Source: an uncultured Muribaculaceae bacterium
GTDB taxonomy: Bacteria; Bacteroidota; Bacteroidia; Bacteroidales; Muribaculaceae
Assembly (NCBI GenBank): GCA_910583525.1
Contig: CAJTXL010000010.1
Location: 19,370 to 83,369, forward strand
Length of the DNA stretch: 64,000 bases
Direction of reading: 5' to 3'
Positions 37,262 through 47,600 of this stretch are shown piece after piece. The position numbers were made by a program, and so were the translations under genes. Within the stretch, counting starts at the first letter, position 1. Every line of letters starts with the position of its first letter. The notes below the pieces were generated by a model that was not told the origin of the DNA, searched no databases, and was given only the letters and a program-made list of their open reading frames with translations.

Positions 37262-37305
37262 TCCCACTCAATGAAGCACCTCTATGGGCGGTATCTATAC
37301 GCAGC

Positions 37306-37440
37306 TATCGCGCTACGCTGTAGCGCTTTTGGACAGCTAAACAGTTTACCCGGGCTGCGCTCCACCGATGGGGCGCTTGCCCGGGCCTATTGCTGTCGGC
37401 GCCACTCTGTGGCGGCTTGCCCCAAATGGGGCTTAAATAC
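37306..37440. repeat. Interspersed multi-hairpin repeat R1, copy C
   Basis: GCGCTACGCTGTAGCGC, CCCGGGC...GCCCGGG, GCCACTCTGTGGC and TGCCCC...GGGGC, in the same order as copies A and B. A degenerate copy follows at about 37535-37600. Confidence 0.75.
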
Positions 37441-37534
37441 TTTCGGAGTGACGCCATAGACGCATCGACCGATGCTTTCACCGGTTTTTTCACACAGCAC
37501 CTTCGCTGATTTTAACATATGCAATGGGGTTTCG

Positions 37535-37600
37535 GCTTGTGCCCTAATTCTGTTTGTGCACGCTGTGACACTGACATCCCTAACGGGGTTTGGAAACTTC
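37535..37600. repeat. Degenerate R1 copy D
   Basis: GCCCTAATTCTGTTTGTGC and ACGGGGTTT parallel the middle of R1 with many changes; hairpins are lost. Confidence 0.4.
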
Positions 37601-37640
37601 TACATTTCAGAGATTGCAATTTTCAGATGACCGCGCACGT

Positions 37641-37665
37641 TTTTTTGTGGCAAATTGCCACAAAA
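37641..37665. promoter_or_regulatory. Perfect 12-bp inverted repeat upstream of the fimbrial operon
   Basis: TTTTTGTGGCAA and TTGCCACAAAAA flank a single base; a half-site GTGGCAATT recurs at 37711-37719 just before the promoter. No T-run follows on either strand, so it reads as a protein-binding site rather than a terminator. Confidence 0.5.
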
Positions 37666-37732
37666 ACAGGCTGAAGATGAAGTGTCCATTATTTTGTCCA
37701 TTAAAAATTAGTGGCAATTGGAAAATATTACT

Positions 37733-37740
37733 TATATTTG
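37733..37740 (+). promoter_or_regulatory. Promoter -7 box of the fimbrial operon
   Basis: TATATTTG; the first start codon is at 38026, so the leader would be about 280 bases long. A clear -33 box is not seen. Confidence 0.5.
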
Positions 37741-37861
37741 CAGTCCCAATTAGGTAATAAGCCAAAATCAATATCACTCCATTTATAACCAATGCACTAT
37801 AGATTGTTTTCCCTCTTTGAAAACTCGCCACGAAACACTCGCGGCGGAGGGTTGACATCTA

Positions 37862-37871
37862 CCCCCCCCCC
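37862..37871 (+). repeat. C10 run in the fimbrial leader
   Basis: Ten C inside the untranslated leader of the fimbrial operon. It could vary in length and affect expression; it is not in a reading frame. Confidence 0.5.
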
Positions 37872-38025
37872 ATTTTACAAATCGCTGTAAGTCAGCCCAT
37901 TGCACTTATCAGTCGATTTTCGGAGATTTGCCTCCGAACTGATTCGCACAGAAAATTTCTCCGTGCGCGGGTTTGTCGCGCGCGCACTGAATATCGCACC
38001 ATAGCCTACGAGGTATTCTATATAT

Positions 38026-38628
38026 ATGATTCTAAGTTTATCCAATAGAACAAAACGTGCAATTTCAGCAATTGCGCTATGCGCAATCTGCGCAGGCGGC
38101 GCTTTTGCCCAAAAAGTGGCCATAAAAAGCAATCTGCTCTACGATGCCGCGCTGACGCCGTCGGTCGGCGTCGAGATTGGCCTTGCACCCAAATGGACGC
38201 TCGACCTCTCGGGCCAAATCAACAATTGGGACGTCAACGGACATATGTGGAAACAGTGGGTAGTGCAGCCTGAAATCCGTTACTGGCTGTGCCGCCGCTT
38301 TTCGGGTCACTTCTTCGCAGCCCATGCTCTCGGCGGACAATATAATTTCGGCAAATTCGACCTGCCGTTCAAGTTTTTGGGTACTGACTTCGGCGAGTTC
38401 AAGGATTTCCGTCACCAAGGGTGGATGGCCGGAGCCGGCGTAGGCTACGGCTATTCGTGGATTATCGACCGGCACTGGAACTTCGAGGCCGAAATCGGCA
38501 TAGGGTGGGTGTATACGAAATACGACACCTACCGCTGCGCCAACTGCGGTAAAAAGGTGAAAAGCGGCACGCCCCACAACTATGTAGGTCTGACAAAGGC
38601 CGCACTCAACATCATCTACGCATTCTAA
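38026..38628 (+). CDS. DUF3575 outer membrane protein of the fimbrial locus
   Basis: 200 residues with a signal peptide (ISAIALCAICAGGAFAQ). AIKSNLLYDAALTPSVGVEIGLAPKWTLDLSGQINNW is the DUF3575 signature; the rest is beta-strand-rich and ends in an aromatic (NIIYAF), like a small barrel. A CxxC-like RCANCGKK lies near 165. DUF3575 proteins head many Bacteroidales Mfa/Fim loci; role unknown. Confidence 0.88.
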   Translation: MILSLSNRTKRAISAIALCAICAGGAFAQKVAIKSNLLYDAALTPSVGVEIGLAPKWTLDLSGQINNWDVNGHMWKQWVVQPEIRYWLCRRFSGHFFAAHALGGQYNFGKFDLPFKFLGTDFGEFKDFRHQGWMAGAGVGYGYSWIIDRHWNFEAEIGIGWVYTKYDTYRCANCGKKVKSGTPHNYVGLTKAALNIIYAF

Positions 38629-38642
38629 AACTGACCGGCACT

Positions 38643-40166
38643 ATGAAGAATATACGCATAATATCTGTTATCGCACTGCTTGTGGCCGGCATCAACGCCT
38701 CGGTCGCCGCCGAACTGCGTGCCGACAGCAGCGACCTTAAGCTTTACGACATAAGGGTCGCCGTCGACGAGAGCGCCCGTAAACTCGCCATCGACATAGA
38801 CCTCGACATAGACCGCTTCAAGGTGGGCAGCGAGCGCGAGCTGATATTCACACCCATGGTGTTCGCCGCCGACGGCAGCGACAGCCTCGCACTTGAACCC
38901 GTCACCGTAGCCGGACGCAACCGCTGGTACCACTATCTGCGCGACGGAGTCCTTGACGTTGAAGGCAACGACATTTTCCGTGCCGGCAAGCCGGTGCATG
39001 CCAAGGTGACGCGCAACATCGACCTCGAGCCGTGGATGGAACACTCTACGGTGGAGATGCGCGTGGAGTCGGCCAACTGCTGCGACAAGGCCGTCCTGAT
39101 GCCGGGCGACACTCAGGCACAGAACGTACTGCTTGCCGAAATCAACACGGGGGCGCCGATGCTCGATGCGCCGTTCGTGTTCGCACCGCCGGTCGATGCC
39201 GCCCCTGTGATAAAGAGCATCGAAGGTTCGGCCTTCATCACCTTTGTGGTGAACCGCACCGAACTGAAGCCCGACTATATGGTAAACCGCCGCGAGCTTG
39301 GCAAAATCATCAACTCGATAGATTTTGTACGCAAGGACCCTGACGCGACCATCACCGGCGTACATATCAAAGGTTTCGCATCGCCCGAAGGCCCCTACGA
39401 CAACAACGTGCGGCTTGCACAAGGCCGTACGGAGACGCTGCGGCGCTATGTGCGCGACCTCTACAGCTTCGCCGACACGACAATAACGTCGAGCTACGAG
39501 CCTGAAGACTGGCAGGGGCTGCGGAACTACATCACCGATTCGATGCAGTTCGCCATCAGCCACCGCCCCGAAATAATCAGGCTAATCGACAGCGACTTCG
39601 CCCCCGACCTGAAAGACAACACCATAAAGCAGAGGTATCCCGAGGACTACGCCATCATCCTCAAAGAGATATATCCGTGGCTGCGCCACTCCGACTACAA
39701 GGTCACCTACAGCATCAAGACATATACGAGCCTGGCCGAAATCAAACACGCCTATGCCACCGACCCGTCGCGCCTTCGCACGGTCGATTTCTATACTTTG
39801 GCCCAGTCGTACCCAATAGGGAGCAATGAATACCGCGAAGTGTTCGAGACGGCAGTCGAGACCTATCCCGACGACCCTATGCTCAACCTCAACGCCGCCA
39901 ACATCGACATGGAAAGCGGCAATTTAGAGGCTGCACAGAGCCATCTGCTCAAAGCCGGCAACACGCCGCAGGCCAACTACGCAAGAGGAGTGCTTGCCGC
40001 CAAGCGTAGCGACTATGCCGAGGCAACGCGTCGGTTTACCATGGCCAAAGACGGCGGCATGGCCGAAGCAGAGCCCTGCCTCGAACGCATCGAAGCGATA
40101 AAAGCATATAACCCGGTAAAATACCGCATAACACCAATAAAGAAAAAAAGAGACAATACAAAATAA
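38643..40166 (+). CDS. DUF3868 / OmpA-like protein of the fimbrial locus
   Basis: 507 residues with a signal peptide (MKNIRIISVIALLVAGINASVAA cleaved near AA). The DUF3868 domain covers about 25-150; an OmpA-like segment (ITGVHIKGFASPEGPYDNNVRLAQGRTETLRRY) near 237-270 could hold peptidoglycan; a tetratricopeptide-like end is near 390-490. Probably anchors or assembles the fimbria. 14 bases after the DUF3575 gene. Confidence 0.88.
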   Translation: MKNIRIISVIALLVAGINASVAAELRADSSDLKLYDIRVAVDESARKLAIDIDLDIDRFKVGSERELIFTPMVFAADGSDSLALEPVTVAGRNRWYHYLRDGVLDVEGNDIFRAGKPVHAKVTRNIDLEPWMEHSTVEMRVESANCCDKAVLMPGDTQAQNVLLAEINTGAPMLDAPFVFAPPVDAAPVIKSIEGSAFITFVVNRTELKPDYMVNRRELGKIINSIDFVRKDPDATITGVHIKGFASPEGPYDNNVRLAQGRTETLRRYVRDLYSFADTTITSSYEPEDWQGLRNYITDSMQFAISHRPEIIRLIDSDFAPDLKDNTIKQRYPEDYAIILKEIYPWLRHSDYKVTYSIKTYTSLAEIKHAYATDPSRLRTVDFYTLAQSYPIGSNEYREVFETAVETYPDDPMLNLNAANIDMESGNLEAAQSHLLKAGNTPQANYARGVLAAKRSDYAEATRRFTMAKDGGMAEAEPCLERIEAIKAYNPVKYRITPIKKKRDNTK

Positions 40167-40190
40167 ATAACCATATCATTTAATTACTCT

Positions 40191-42191
40191 ATGAACAAAA
40201 TCAGTAAACTCTTCCTCGGAGTTGCCGCCCTCGGACTGGCAGCATGCTCCAGCGACGAGCCTGCCGCAAACGGCGGCACCGGCGAAGTTCCGGCACAGGG
40301 CGACGTCGCTTATCTCAACGTACGCATAACCTCGGCCGACGGCGCCAGCTCGAAAGCCGCAGGCGAAATAGGCGACCCTGCACAAGACTACATCTATGGC
40401 GACGAAGACGAAAACGTAGTCAAGAACGCCCACTTCTATTTCTATGACGCAGCCGGCAACTTTGTGACCCACGCCGACTCGTGGACCAAGAAAGACGACG
40501 GCTCAAATGAAAACGTCGAGGTCATCGGCGACAACACCGTCATCCTCACCGGCCTCACCGGCAAAAGCTACCCGACTTGGGTGGTAACCATTCTCAACAA
40601 GCCCGCCGACTTTACAGAACCCACCAAAGGTTCGAGCATCGAAAGTCTCCGCGCACAAGTGCTCGACAGCTGGTCGAACGGCAACGGTGAAGGCAAGTTC
40701 ATCATGACAACGTCGAGCTACTACGGCGACGACAACAAGTTCAACAATCCCGCTGGCACTACCGACTGGAGATATTTCGCCACCCTGCTCAAACCCGAAA
40801 ACTTCAAACAGGAAACCCCTGACAAAGAAGACTTCAACGAGGGCGAACGCGTAGAAATCTACGTTGAGCGTCTTGCAGTACGCGTACAGGTGACCGTTGC
40901 AAACCTGAGCAACAAATCGAAGAAACTCGCCGACGGCCGCATCATCTACGAGCTTCCCGTGACCGTTGCCGGCGAAACGAACCCTGACCTCGGCGGTAAC
41001 ACAGGCACCACAGGGACTGCCGCAACCAAAGTATATGTAGAAATCTCGGGCTGGGACCTCAACGCCACCGCCAAGAAGACCAACCTCATGAAGAACCTCG
41101 AAGGCTGGGACAACACCACTAATTTCGGCGCCGGCAAATGGGCCATCCCGGCACTTGGCGAAAGCACATCATGGAACCATCCTGACTACCACCGCAGCTA
41201 CTGGGGCAAATCGTGGACATACGGCGCCAGTGATGCCGCCCTCACAGGCATGCTCAACGTTAGCGACAAGACATGGGAACAGCTCACGCAGAAAGTAGGC
41301 GACAAGATTTTCAACGGCACACGTGTTTACTGCAACGAAAACACCAACGAGCCGGCCAACATCACCTATAACAAAAGCGGTGTAGCCGCAGAAGTGCTCG
41401 CAACCAAGGCTACTTCGGTGCTTCTTGCCGCACGCGCATGCGACGAAAACGGCGACTACCTGCAGATTGTCAACTACCTCGGCATCAACTTCCTCAAAGA
41501 CAATTTCATCCAAAAAGTATTTGAGAACGCACAGCCCAAGGCATTCTACACACGCGAAGAACTTAAAGACGTTAACGGCAATACCGTCTACGACCCCAAC
41601 GATGGCATCACTCCTCTTTATAAATATGTAGGCATTGCGCCCGACGACGCAGAAGTCGTGGCTTACACCGACGGCGGCACCGGCGCCGTGAAAGTGGCTC
41701 TGAAAAAAGACATCGTGGCATACACCCTGAGCGAACCCGAGACAATCACCATCACCACACCCATCGAAGACGAAGAGAACATCGGCTCGACCACAACGAC
41801 GGTGACAAAATACAAAGCAACCGAGGCTACCACCCAGGCAAACATCAAACTCGCAACCGCCACCAACGGCGCAAGCAACAAGGCTGTGGCATATACCGAC
41901 GGCGCCATGTACTACCCCATCGTGCTTGAGCATCTCCACAATCCGACCAACGCAAACGCCAAGGACGCCATCGAAGGCCAGTACGGCGTTGTCCGCAACC
42001 ACTGCTACAACCTGAGCATCACCAAAATCAAGACGCTCGGCAACGGTGTGTTCGCACCCGAAACCAAGGAAGAAGAAGGCACAAAATCTGAAGTCCTCGA
42101 CCCGAAAGAACCGAAAGACCCGACATACTACGTAGAATCGTTCATCAACGTTCTGTCGTGGAAAGTAGTGGCTCAGGAAGAAGAAATCTAA
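40191..42191 (+). CDS. Mfa1-family major fimbrial subunit
   Basis: 666 residues. Lipobox LGLAAC (Cys19), then SSDEP and an N-terminal propeptide-like stretch; the P_gingi_FimA-type fold includes VKNAHFYFYDAAGNFV. Long inserted segment relative to Porphyromonas Mfa1 (about 560). The C-terminus SFINVLSWKVVAQEEEI is the conserved beta-strand end used for subunit joining. Such subunits are secreted as lipoproteins, cleaved at the surface and polymerised by strand exchange. Stop at 42191, 19 bases before an R2 hairpin. Confidence 0.9.
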   Translation: MNKISKLFLGVAALGLAACSSDEPAANGGTGEVPAQGDVAYLNVRITSADGASSKAAGEIGDPAQDYIYGDEDENVVKNAHFYFYDAAGNFVTHADSWTKKDDGSNENVEVIGDNTVILTGLTGKSYPTWVVTILNKPADFTEPTKGSSIESLRAQVLDSWSNGNGEGKFIMTTSSYYGDDNKFNNPAGTTDWRYFATLLKPENFKQETPDKEDFNEGERVEIYVERLAVRVQVTVANLSNKSKKLADGRIIYELPVTVAGETNPDLGGNTGTTGTAATKVYVEISGWDLNATAKKTNLMKNLEGWDNTTNFGAGKWAIPALGESTSWNHPDYHRSYWGKSWTYGASDAALTGMLNVSDKTWEQLTQKVGDKIFNGTRVYCNENTNEPANITYNKSGVAAEVLATKATSVLLAARACDENGDYLQIVNYLGINFLKDNFIQKVFENAQPKAFYTREELKDVNGNTVYDPNDGITPLYKYVGIAPDDAEVVAYTDGGTGAVKVALKKDIVAYTLSEPETITITTPIEDEENIGSTTTTVTKYKATEATTQANIKLATATNGASNKAVAYTDGAMYYPIVLEHLHNPTNANAKDAIEGQYGVVRNHCYNLSITKIKTLGNGVFAPETKEEEGTKSEVLDPKEPKDPTYYVESFINVLSWKVVAQEEEI

Positions 42192-42210
42192 TCGCAACAC
42201 CCCAATGACA

Positions 42211-42287
42211 ATGTAGGGACATGCCTTTGGCATGTCGATTGGCCGAGACGTGCATTTTCAACATGCCAAAGGCATGTCCCTACATTA
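42211..42287. repeat. R2 hairpin repeat, copy 1
   Basis: A 77-base inverted repeat: AATGTAGGGACATGCC... returns as ...GGCATGTCCCTACATT. Each arm is itself palindromic (CATGCCTTTGGCATG). One base differs from copy 2 at 48124-48200. Lies between the major subunit gene and the Mfa2-like gene, where it could partly stop transcription or protect the upstream mRNA. Confidence 0.85.
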
Positions 42288-42438
42288 AATTTTCAAACCG
42301 TGTGCCGTATGCGCCGGCCAAATGCGCATAAACCCACCGAGACGTCCGCGCTGCAGACATTTCCACCAAAACCGAAACCGACGAGAAGACCTTTCGAGGC
42401 TCTTCCACATCATATAATCTCTCCCGACCATTAAACCA

Positions 42439-43500
42439 ATGACTATCATTCGCTTCATGACAAAAACCGCCTTTGCGCCGCTTCTGCTTGCAGCCGCCGC
42501 CCTTGGCGCGTGCAGCAACAGTTTCATCTTCGACTACGAGGGCGACTGCGACCCGAAGTACCGTGTCAAGTTCCACTATGACTGGCATCTGAAAAACTCC
42601 GACGCATTCGCGGCCGAGGTCGAACATGTTACGCTGAACGTCATCGACGGCGAGGGCAACATTGTCTACACCCACCGCGAGAGCGGCGACGCACTGCGCC
42701 AACCGGGCTACGAAATAGTGCTCGACGACAAGATAAAGCCGGGCAAATACCGCCTTCAGGCATGGTGCGGCAAAGGAGCCGAACCGGGCAACACTTCGTT
42801 TGCCGTGCATGAGGCAAGCACGCTCACCGACCTGCGGTGCACCCTTCTGCCCGACGGCGATGACACGTCATCGAAGGCCGATATCGAAGGCGCCGACGGC
42901 AAGGAGATAGAACGGCCTCTCGGCAGGCTCTTCCACGGCCTCAGCGAGGAGCTTGACTTCCCCGACGAAGAAGGCGTCCACACCTACGACCTCGGTCTGA
43001 TAAAGGACACCAACACCGTTAAGATAGTGCTGCAGCATCTGTCGGGACTGCCTATCGACGGCAACCTGTTCGACTTCACCGTCACTGCGGCCAACGCACG
43101 CATGGAACACGACAACAGCCTGATAGCCTCACAGCCGGTGACCTACCACGCCTGGGACATCATCAACGGCTCTGCCGTCATAACCAGCGAATACGAGGGC
43201 ATGCCCGGAAGTTTCGCGGCCACCATAGCCGAAATCACCATCGGACGCCTCGTCTACGGGCAGGAAGTGCGCCTCGAAGCCCACCGCAAGTCTGACGGAC
43301 GTTTAGTGTTCTCGGTGCCTCTCATCCCCTTGGCATTGGAGCTGAAAGGGCATGAGAACCGCAAGATGGACAACCAGGAGTACCTCGACAGAAAAGACGA
43401 CTACAGTTTCATCTTCTTCCTTGACGAAGGCTACCGCTGGGAAGACTCTTTCATATACGTAGAAAGCTGGAAATGGGTCAACCAGAACCAGGAAATCTGA
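42439..43500 (+). CDS. FimB/Mfa2-family fimbrial anchor
   Basis: 353 residues from ATG 42439; ATG 42457 also gives a good signal. Lipobox LGAC (Cys25). The KYRVKFHYDWHLKN opening and the DDKIKPGKYRLQAWCG motif fit the FimB/Mfa2 family, which caps and anchors the fimbria to the outer membrane. The C-terminus SFIYVESWKWVNQNQEI strongly resembles the end of the Mfa1-like subunit. Confidence 0.86.
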   Translation: MTIIRFMTKTAFAPLLLAAAALGACSNSFIFDYEGDCDPKYRVKFHYDWHLKNSDAFAAEVEHVTLNVIDGEGNIVYTHRESGDALRQPGYEIVLDDKIKPGKYRLQAWCGKGAEPGNTSFAVHEASTLTDLRCTLLPDGDDTSSKADIEGADGKEIERPLGRLFHGLSEELDFPDEEGVHTYDLGLIKDTNTVKIVLQHLSGLPIDGNLFDFTVTAANARMEHDNSLIASQPVTYHAWDIINGSAVITSEYEGMPGSFAATIAEITIGRLVYGQEVRLEAHRKSDGRLVFSVPLIPLALELKGHENRKMDNQEYLDRKDDYSFIFFLDEGYRWEDSFIYVESWKWVNQNQEI

Positions 43501-43540
43501 CCGAAACCTCTCTATCCTCAAACCTCTTTCCCATAACCGA

Positions 43541-44644
43541 ATGACACCAACTGCATCATATATAAAACGTCTGTCAGCTTTCGCGGCCGCCCTGTCGGTC
43601 TGCGCCGCTGCGGTCGTGTCGTGCAGCGACGGCGTCGAAATTCAGCAACCCGAACCGACGGCCTACGAAGCGGCATTCTACATAACCGTAGGCGACGAAG
43701 CCCCTTCGGTGTCGCGCGCCACTCCTACAAACGGCGAATACGACCCCGGCGAAGGCTTTGAAAACTATATCGACCTCACGGGCGGCAATCTACGCATAGC
43801 CGTTCTCGACCCCTACAATAACCTCATGGGCGAGATGACCGACTTCGTCATCACGCCGCTCGAAAGTTGGGACAGCAGCAAACGGTATCTGCTCAACGCC
43901 TCGACCACGGCAAACCTGTCGGGCGGCAACTTCAAGATAATGGTGCTTGCCAACTGGGGCAAGGACAACTATCCGCAAGACCTGACGCTCGAAAACGTAT
44001 GGGCGGCGAAATTCGACTACAAGCCGGGCGTCCTCGGCTATGACAACCTCATACCGCTGTTCGGCATCAAGGAGTTCAAGGTCGGCACGGTGGAGCCTGA
44101 CGTGGCCGTGGAACTTGGCACGATACATCTTCTCCGCGCCCTTGCGAAGGTCGAAGTGATATATGACGACCCGTCGGGCTTCTGCGACATCGAGACGCCC
44201 GAAATAACCATGCACCATACGTCGGGCTTCTGCGCTCCGGCAGCAGACTCGGAAGGCGACTACGTGAAAAACGACTGGAACGCCGATTACGTGGGCGACG
44301 CACGCACTCCGGCCGACGCCGAAGTGGCCGGAAGCATAGCCATGACTCCCGAAGGCCGCAACCGATGGGTAATATATCTGCCCGAGTTCGACCACAACGT
44401 GAATACGCACGCCAATGCCCAGATAGCCGTCGATTTCAAAGAGGATATACACGACAGGCAGCTGATAGACTTCCGCGACGGCGGCAAAATCATCGACATC
44501 ATGCGCAACTACTGGTATCGCATCACAGTCAAGAAGGGCATCTCGGCGCCCGTAGTGACCGTCGACGTAATGCCATATGCAGTTGTCGACCTTGAGCCTG
44601 ATTTCGGAATAATACCCGACAAAACAACAAGAAAACAGCAATGA
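43541..44644 (+). CDS. Fimbrial accessory lipoprotein (Mfa3-like)
   Basis: 367 residues, lipobox VVSC (Cys28). A two-domain P_gingi_FimA-type sandwich is suggested by FENYIDLTGGNLRIAVLDPYNNLMGEM and HLLRALAKVEVIYDD; a final NYWYRITVKKG strand is typical of the family. Probable minor subunit near the tip. Its last four bases overlap the next start (ATGA). Confidence 0.75.
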   Translation: MTPTASYIKRLSAFAAALSVCAAAVVSCSDGVEIQQPEPTAYEAAFYITVGDEAPSVSRATPTNGEYDPGEGFENYIDLTGGNLRIAVLDPYNNLMGEMTDFVITPLESWDSSKRYLLNASTTANLSGGNFKIMVLANWGKDNYPQDLTLENVWAAKFDYKPGVLGYDNLIPLFGIKEFKVGTVEPDVAVELGTIHLLRALAKVEVIYDDPSGFCDIETPEITMHHTSGFCAPAADSEGDYVKNDWNADYVGDARTPADAEVAGSIAMTPEGRNRWVIYLPEFDHNVNTHANAQIAVDFKEDIHDRQLIDFRDGGKIIDIMRNYWYRITVKKGISAPVVTVDVMPYAVVDLEPDFGIIPDKTTRKQQ

Positions 44645-47600
44645 ACCGCATATTTCCACTCCTCTGCTTTTTTGCGGCGCTGATGCTTGCCGCAGGATGT
44701 GAGGACCGCATCGACTATCCCGGCGGCCCGATAGAAGAAGGCATAAGCACCGTTGCCGTAGAGCTTGGCTACAAAGACTTTGAGCCGGCACTCGGCTCGC
44801 GCGCCGACGGCGATGCCATCAAAAACATAAATGAAGTATGGGTGGTGCTCTATACCACCGACGGCAAATTCCTCAAAAAGGAAAAAATAAGCGATTTCAC
44901 CCAGAAAGGCACCACAGGGAATACACGTCCCGACGGCTCGCCGTCGAGCGAAACCGCTACCGGGCATGTGGCATTCAATCTCACCATACCCAACGGACGC
45001 TACCGCATGTATGCCGTCGTGAACCATGACCTTGGCGGATATACCGACGAGCAGCTCGACTCGGAAGACAAACTCAAATCGCTCGACCTGACGTGGAAAG
45101 ACGGCGACCCGGCACAGAACAGCCAGATGTTCGGATGGTTTGTCAACGGCGACAAGAGCAGCGACAAGACGATGTACAAACCGGGCGACACTGCCCCGAC
45201 GGTCGAAGTCCGCAACAACTCGTCGCAGCTACACGCATGGGTGCGCCGCGCCGCCTCAAAGCTGACGTTCGCCATCAACACCATAGGGCTTAACGAAGGC
45301 GTGTGGATTTATCTGAAATCCATCACCATAAAAGACATACCTCGCCACTGCTACCTCGGGCGCGACAACGATGTGGCCCACGACGGCTATGCCCTCGATG
45401 TTGAAAAGAACCTCGACGGAGAGACGTATTACTTCGAAGGCGCACAGGCATCGCACACGGGCAAGGCCGACCATGGCAAATGGCCGGTGATAGCGGCCGG
45501 CGACTCGGTGTTCGGACTATACTCCGATGCCACCGAACGCGCTCCGCGCGGCATGACCAAAGCCCAGCGCTATGCCCGTGAGCACAGCGAACAAGCTCCG
45601 GCACTCTATTTCTATGAAAATATGCAGGGGCAAGGTGTGGTAAACACACCCGAAAAGCCGTCGGTGACCGACAAACGTCAGGATGCCAACGGCGACAAAC
45701 AAGTCGACTACCCCGACGGCACAAAGCCATCGAACGCAGCATGGAAAGACGGCATGCCATGGGGCACCTACGTAGAAGTCAAGGCGTACTATGAAAACAA
45801 TACGCTGTCGGCACCGGGCAAAGGCGACATTACCTACCGCTTCATGCTCGGCAAGGACGAGACCATAGACTACGACGCCGAACGCAACACACACTACAGG
45901 CTGACGCTGAACTTCCACGGCGACGCCAACGACATCGACTTCCACATCGACTATCAGGAAGAGGCGAAGCCGGGTTTCCACGTGCAGGACACGACCTATG
46001 TGTCGTATCTCTACAACCAGCCGGGGCACACCATAGTGCGTGCCACACCGCGGCCGGGCTACGACTTCTACACCCTCGAAGCGGTAATTCTCGACAACGA
46101 ATGGCGCCCGTATTCTCCGAACCCCGACACCGACGCCGAAACGCGAGCCCTGTACAACACCTCGGCATGGAATTGGCAGATAAACCGGAGCAATTTTTAT
46201 GAGACCTCCGACACCACGTACACCCCCTACACCATCACCGACCCGGCTACTGGTCAGACCGTGACCGCGGCAAAGAACTGCGAGTTCGGTTTTCTGTCGC
46301 TAAGGCAGACGCACACCGTGACTAAGGAGATGGGCGGCGGCTCGGGAGATGACCAAATAAAAACGCTGGTCAAAGGACTGCGTAAATTCTACTTTGAAAA
46401 GGAAGAGGGCGTAAACGGAGGCCCCAAAGGAAAGCGCCAATACACCAAAATGCCCTCAAGCGACGTACTCGAACAGGAGTTCCCCGACAAACTCGACGGC
46501 AGCTACTATGTTACACGCAAGACAAATCCGCGTACCAAGACGGTCGATTATATAGTTGAAGTGCCGTTCTATACGCGTGCCAAATCTCTGGACTCATGGG
46601 CCACTTATTCGGGCGCAAACCCCTACTACAAACACAGACGCTACGGACGTGTGGCATTCATAGCACACTATAAGAAAGCCGATTCGGGCGTGGCCGGCCC
46701 GTCGGAATACTCCGAAGTGGGTTATACCCACGTTATGCAGGCCTACCGAATCGACAATCCGCGCGGCATCTACCGCCGGGGCGACAAGCTCGAACCCTTC
46801 CATGTGGTGCTCACCCACGCCAGCCTCACCGCCCGCCAGATTATGGAAGGCGAAGTCGCAGGCACGATTTCTGACAACGACGAAATCTACGACCCCATCA
46901 TATCGCGCGGCGAGTGGTCGGCCACGATAGAATGCGACCCACACAACTTTGTAAGCATATCGGCCAACGGGAAAACGGCGACGGGCACCGGCGGCACCAT
47001 AACCGGGCGCACCAACACCCCGATAGCGTTCGACTATATGCCCACAAAGACCGTCAACAAAGACGACAGCTTCGGCGCCATCATAGCCGTAAGCTACCAC
47101 GGAAATTCGTGCACCCACAAGATTGTGGTGCGGCACGGCTACGGGCCCGTTGTGCTCGGCACCGGCACGGAAAAATGGTCGACCTTCAATGTATGGACTA
47201 AGGACAGCCTTGCCAAGTCGCCTTTGGCAATCGGCAGCCTTTTCCGACGCCACAGCACCCTTGACTACCCCATTTCGGACTACAACGCGACAAAATACAG
47301 GGTCGGAGTGGACCCGGGCATAAACGGCAAGCTAAAAATGTCGGGACATGGGGGCAAATATTATACATGGACAGAACTTGAAGCAGGAGCACAGACCTAT
47401 GCAGGAGCAGGCGACGCCTTTCCTAACATGAGCCTTGTGGAACCGCTCAACGGCAAAAAACTCACTTTCCGACTGCCAAAGCGCAGCGAACTGAAAGACA
47501 TAGGCATAGTTCCGAACAAAAGCCTCACCACTATTCCTCCAAATATACTTAATACGATAGCCGACCTCAACAACGCTTTCGGCATAGCCTATGCCGACGG

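Noticed and set aside
37641..37665. The 12-bp inverted repeat as a terminator
   Set aside because: A-runs follow the stem on both strands, so there is no T-run after it in either direction.
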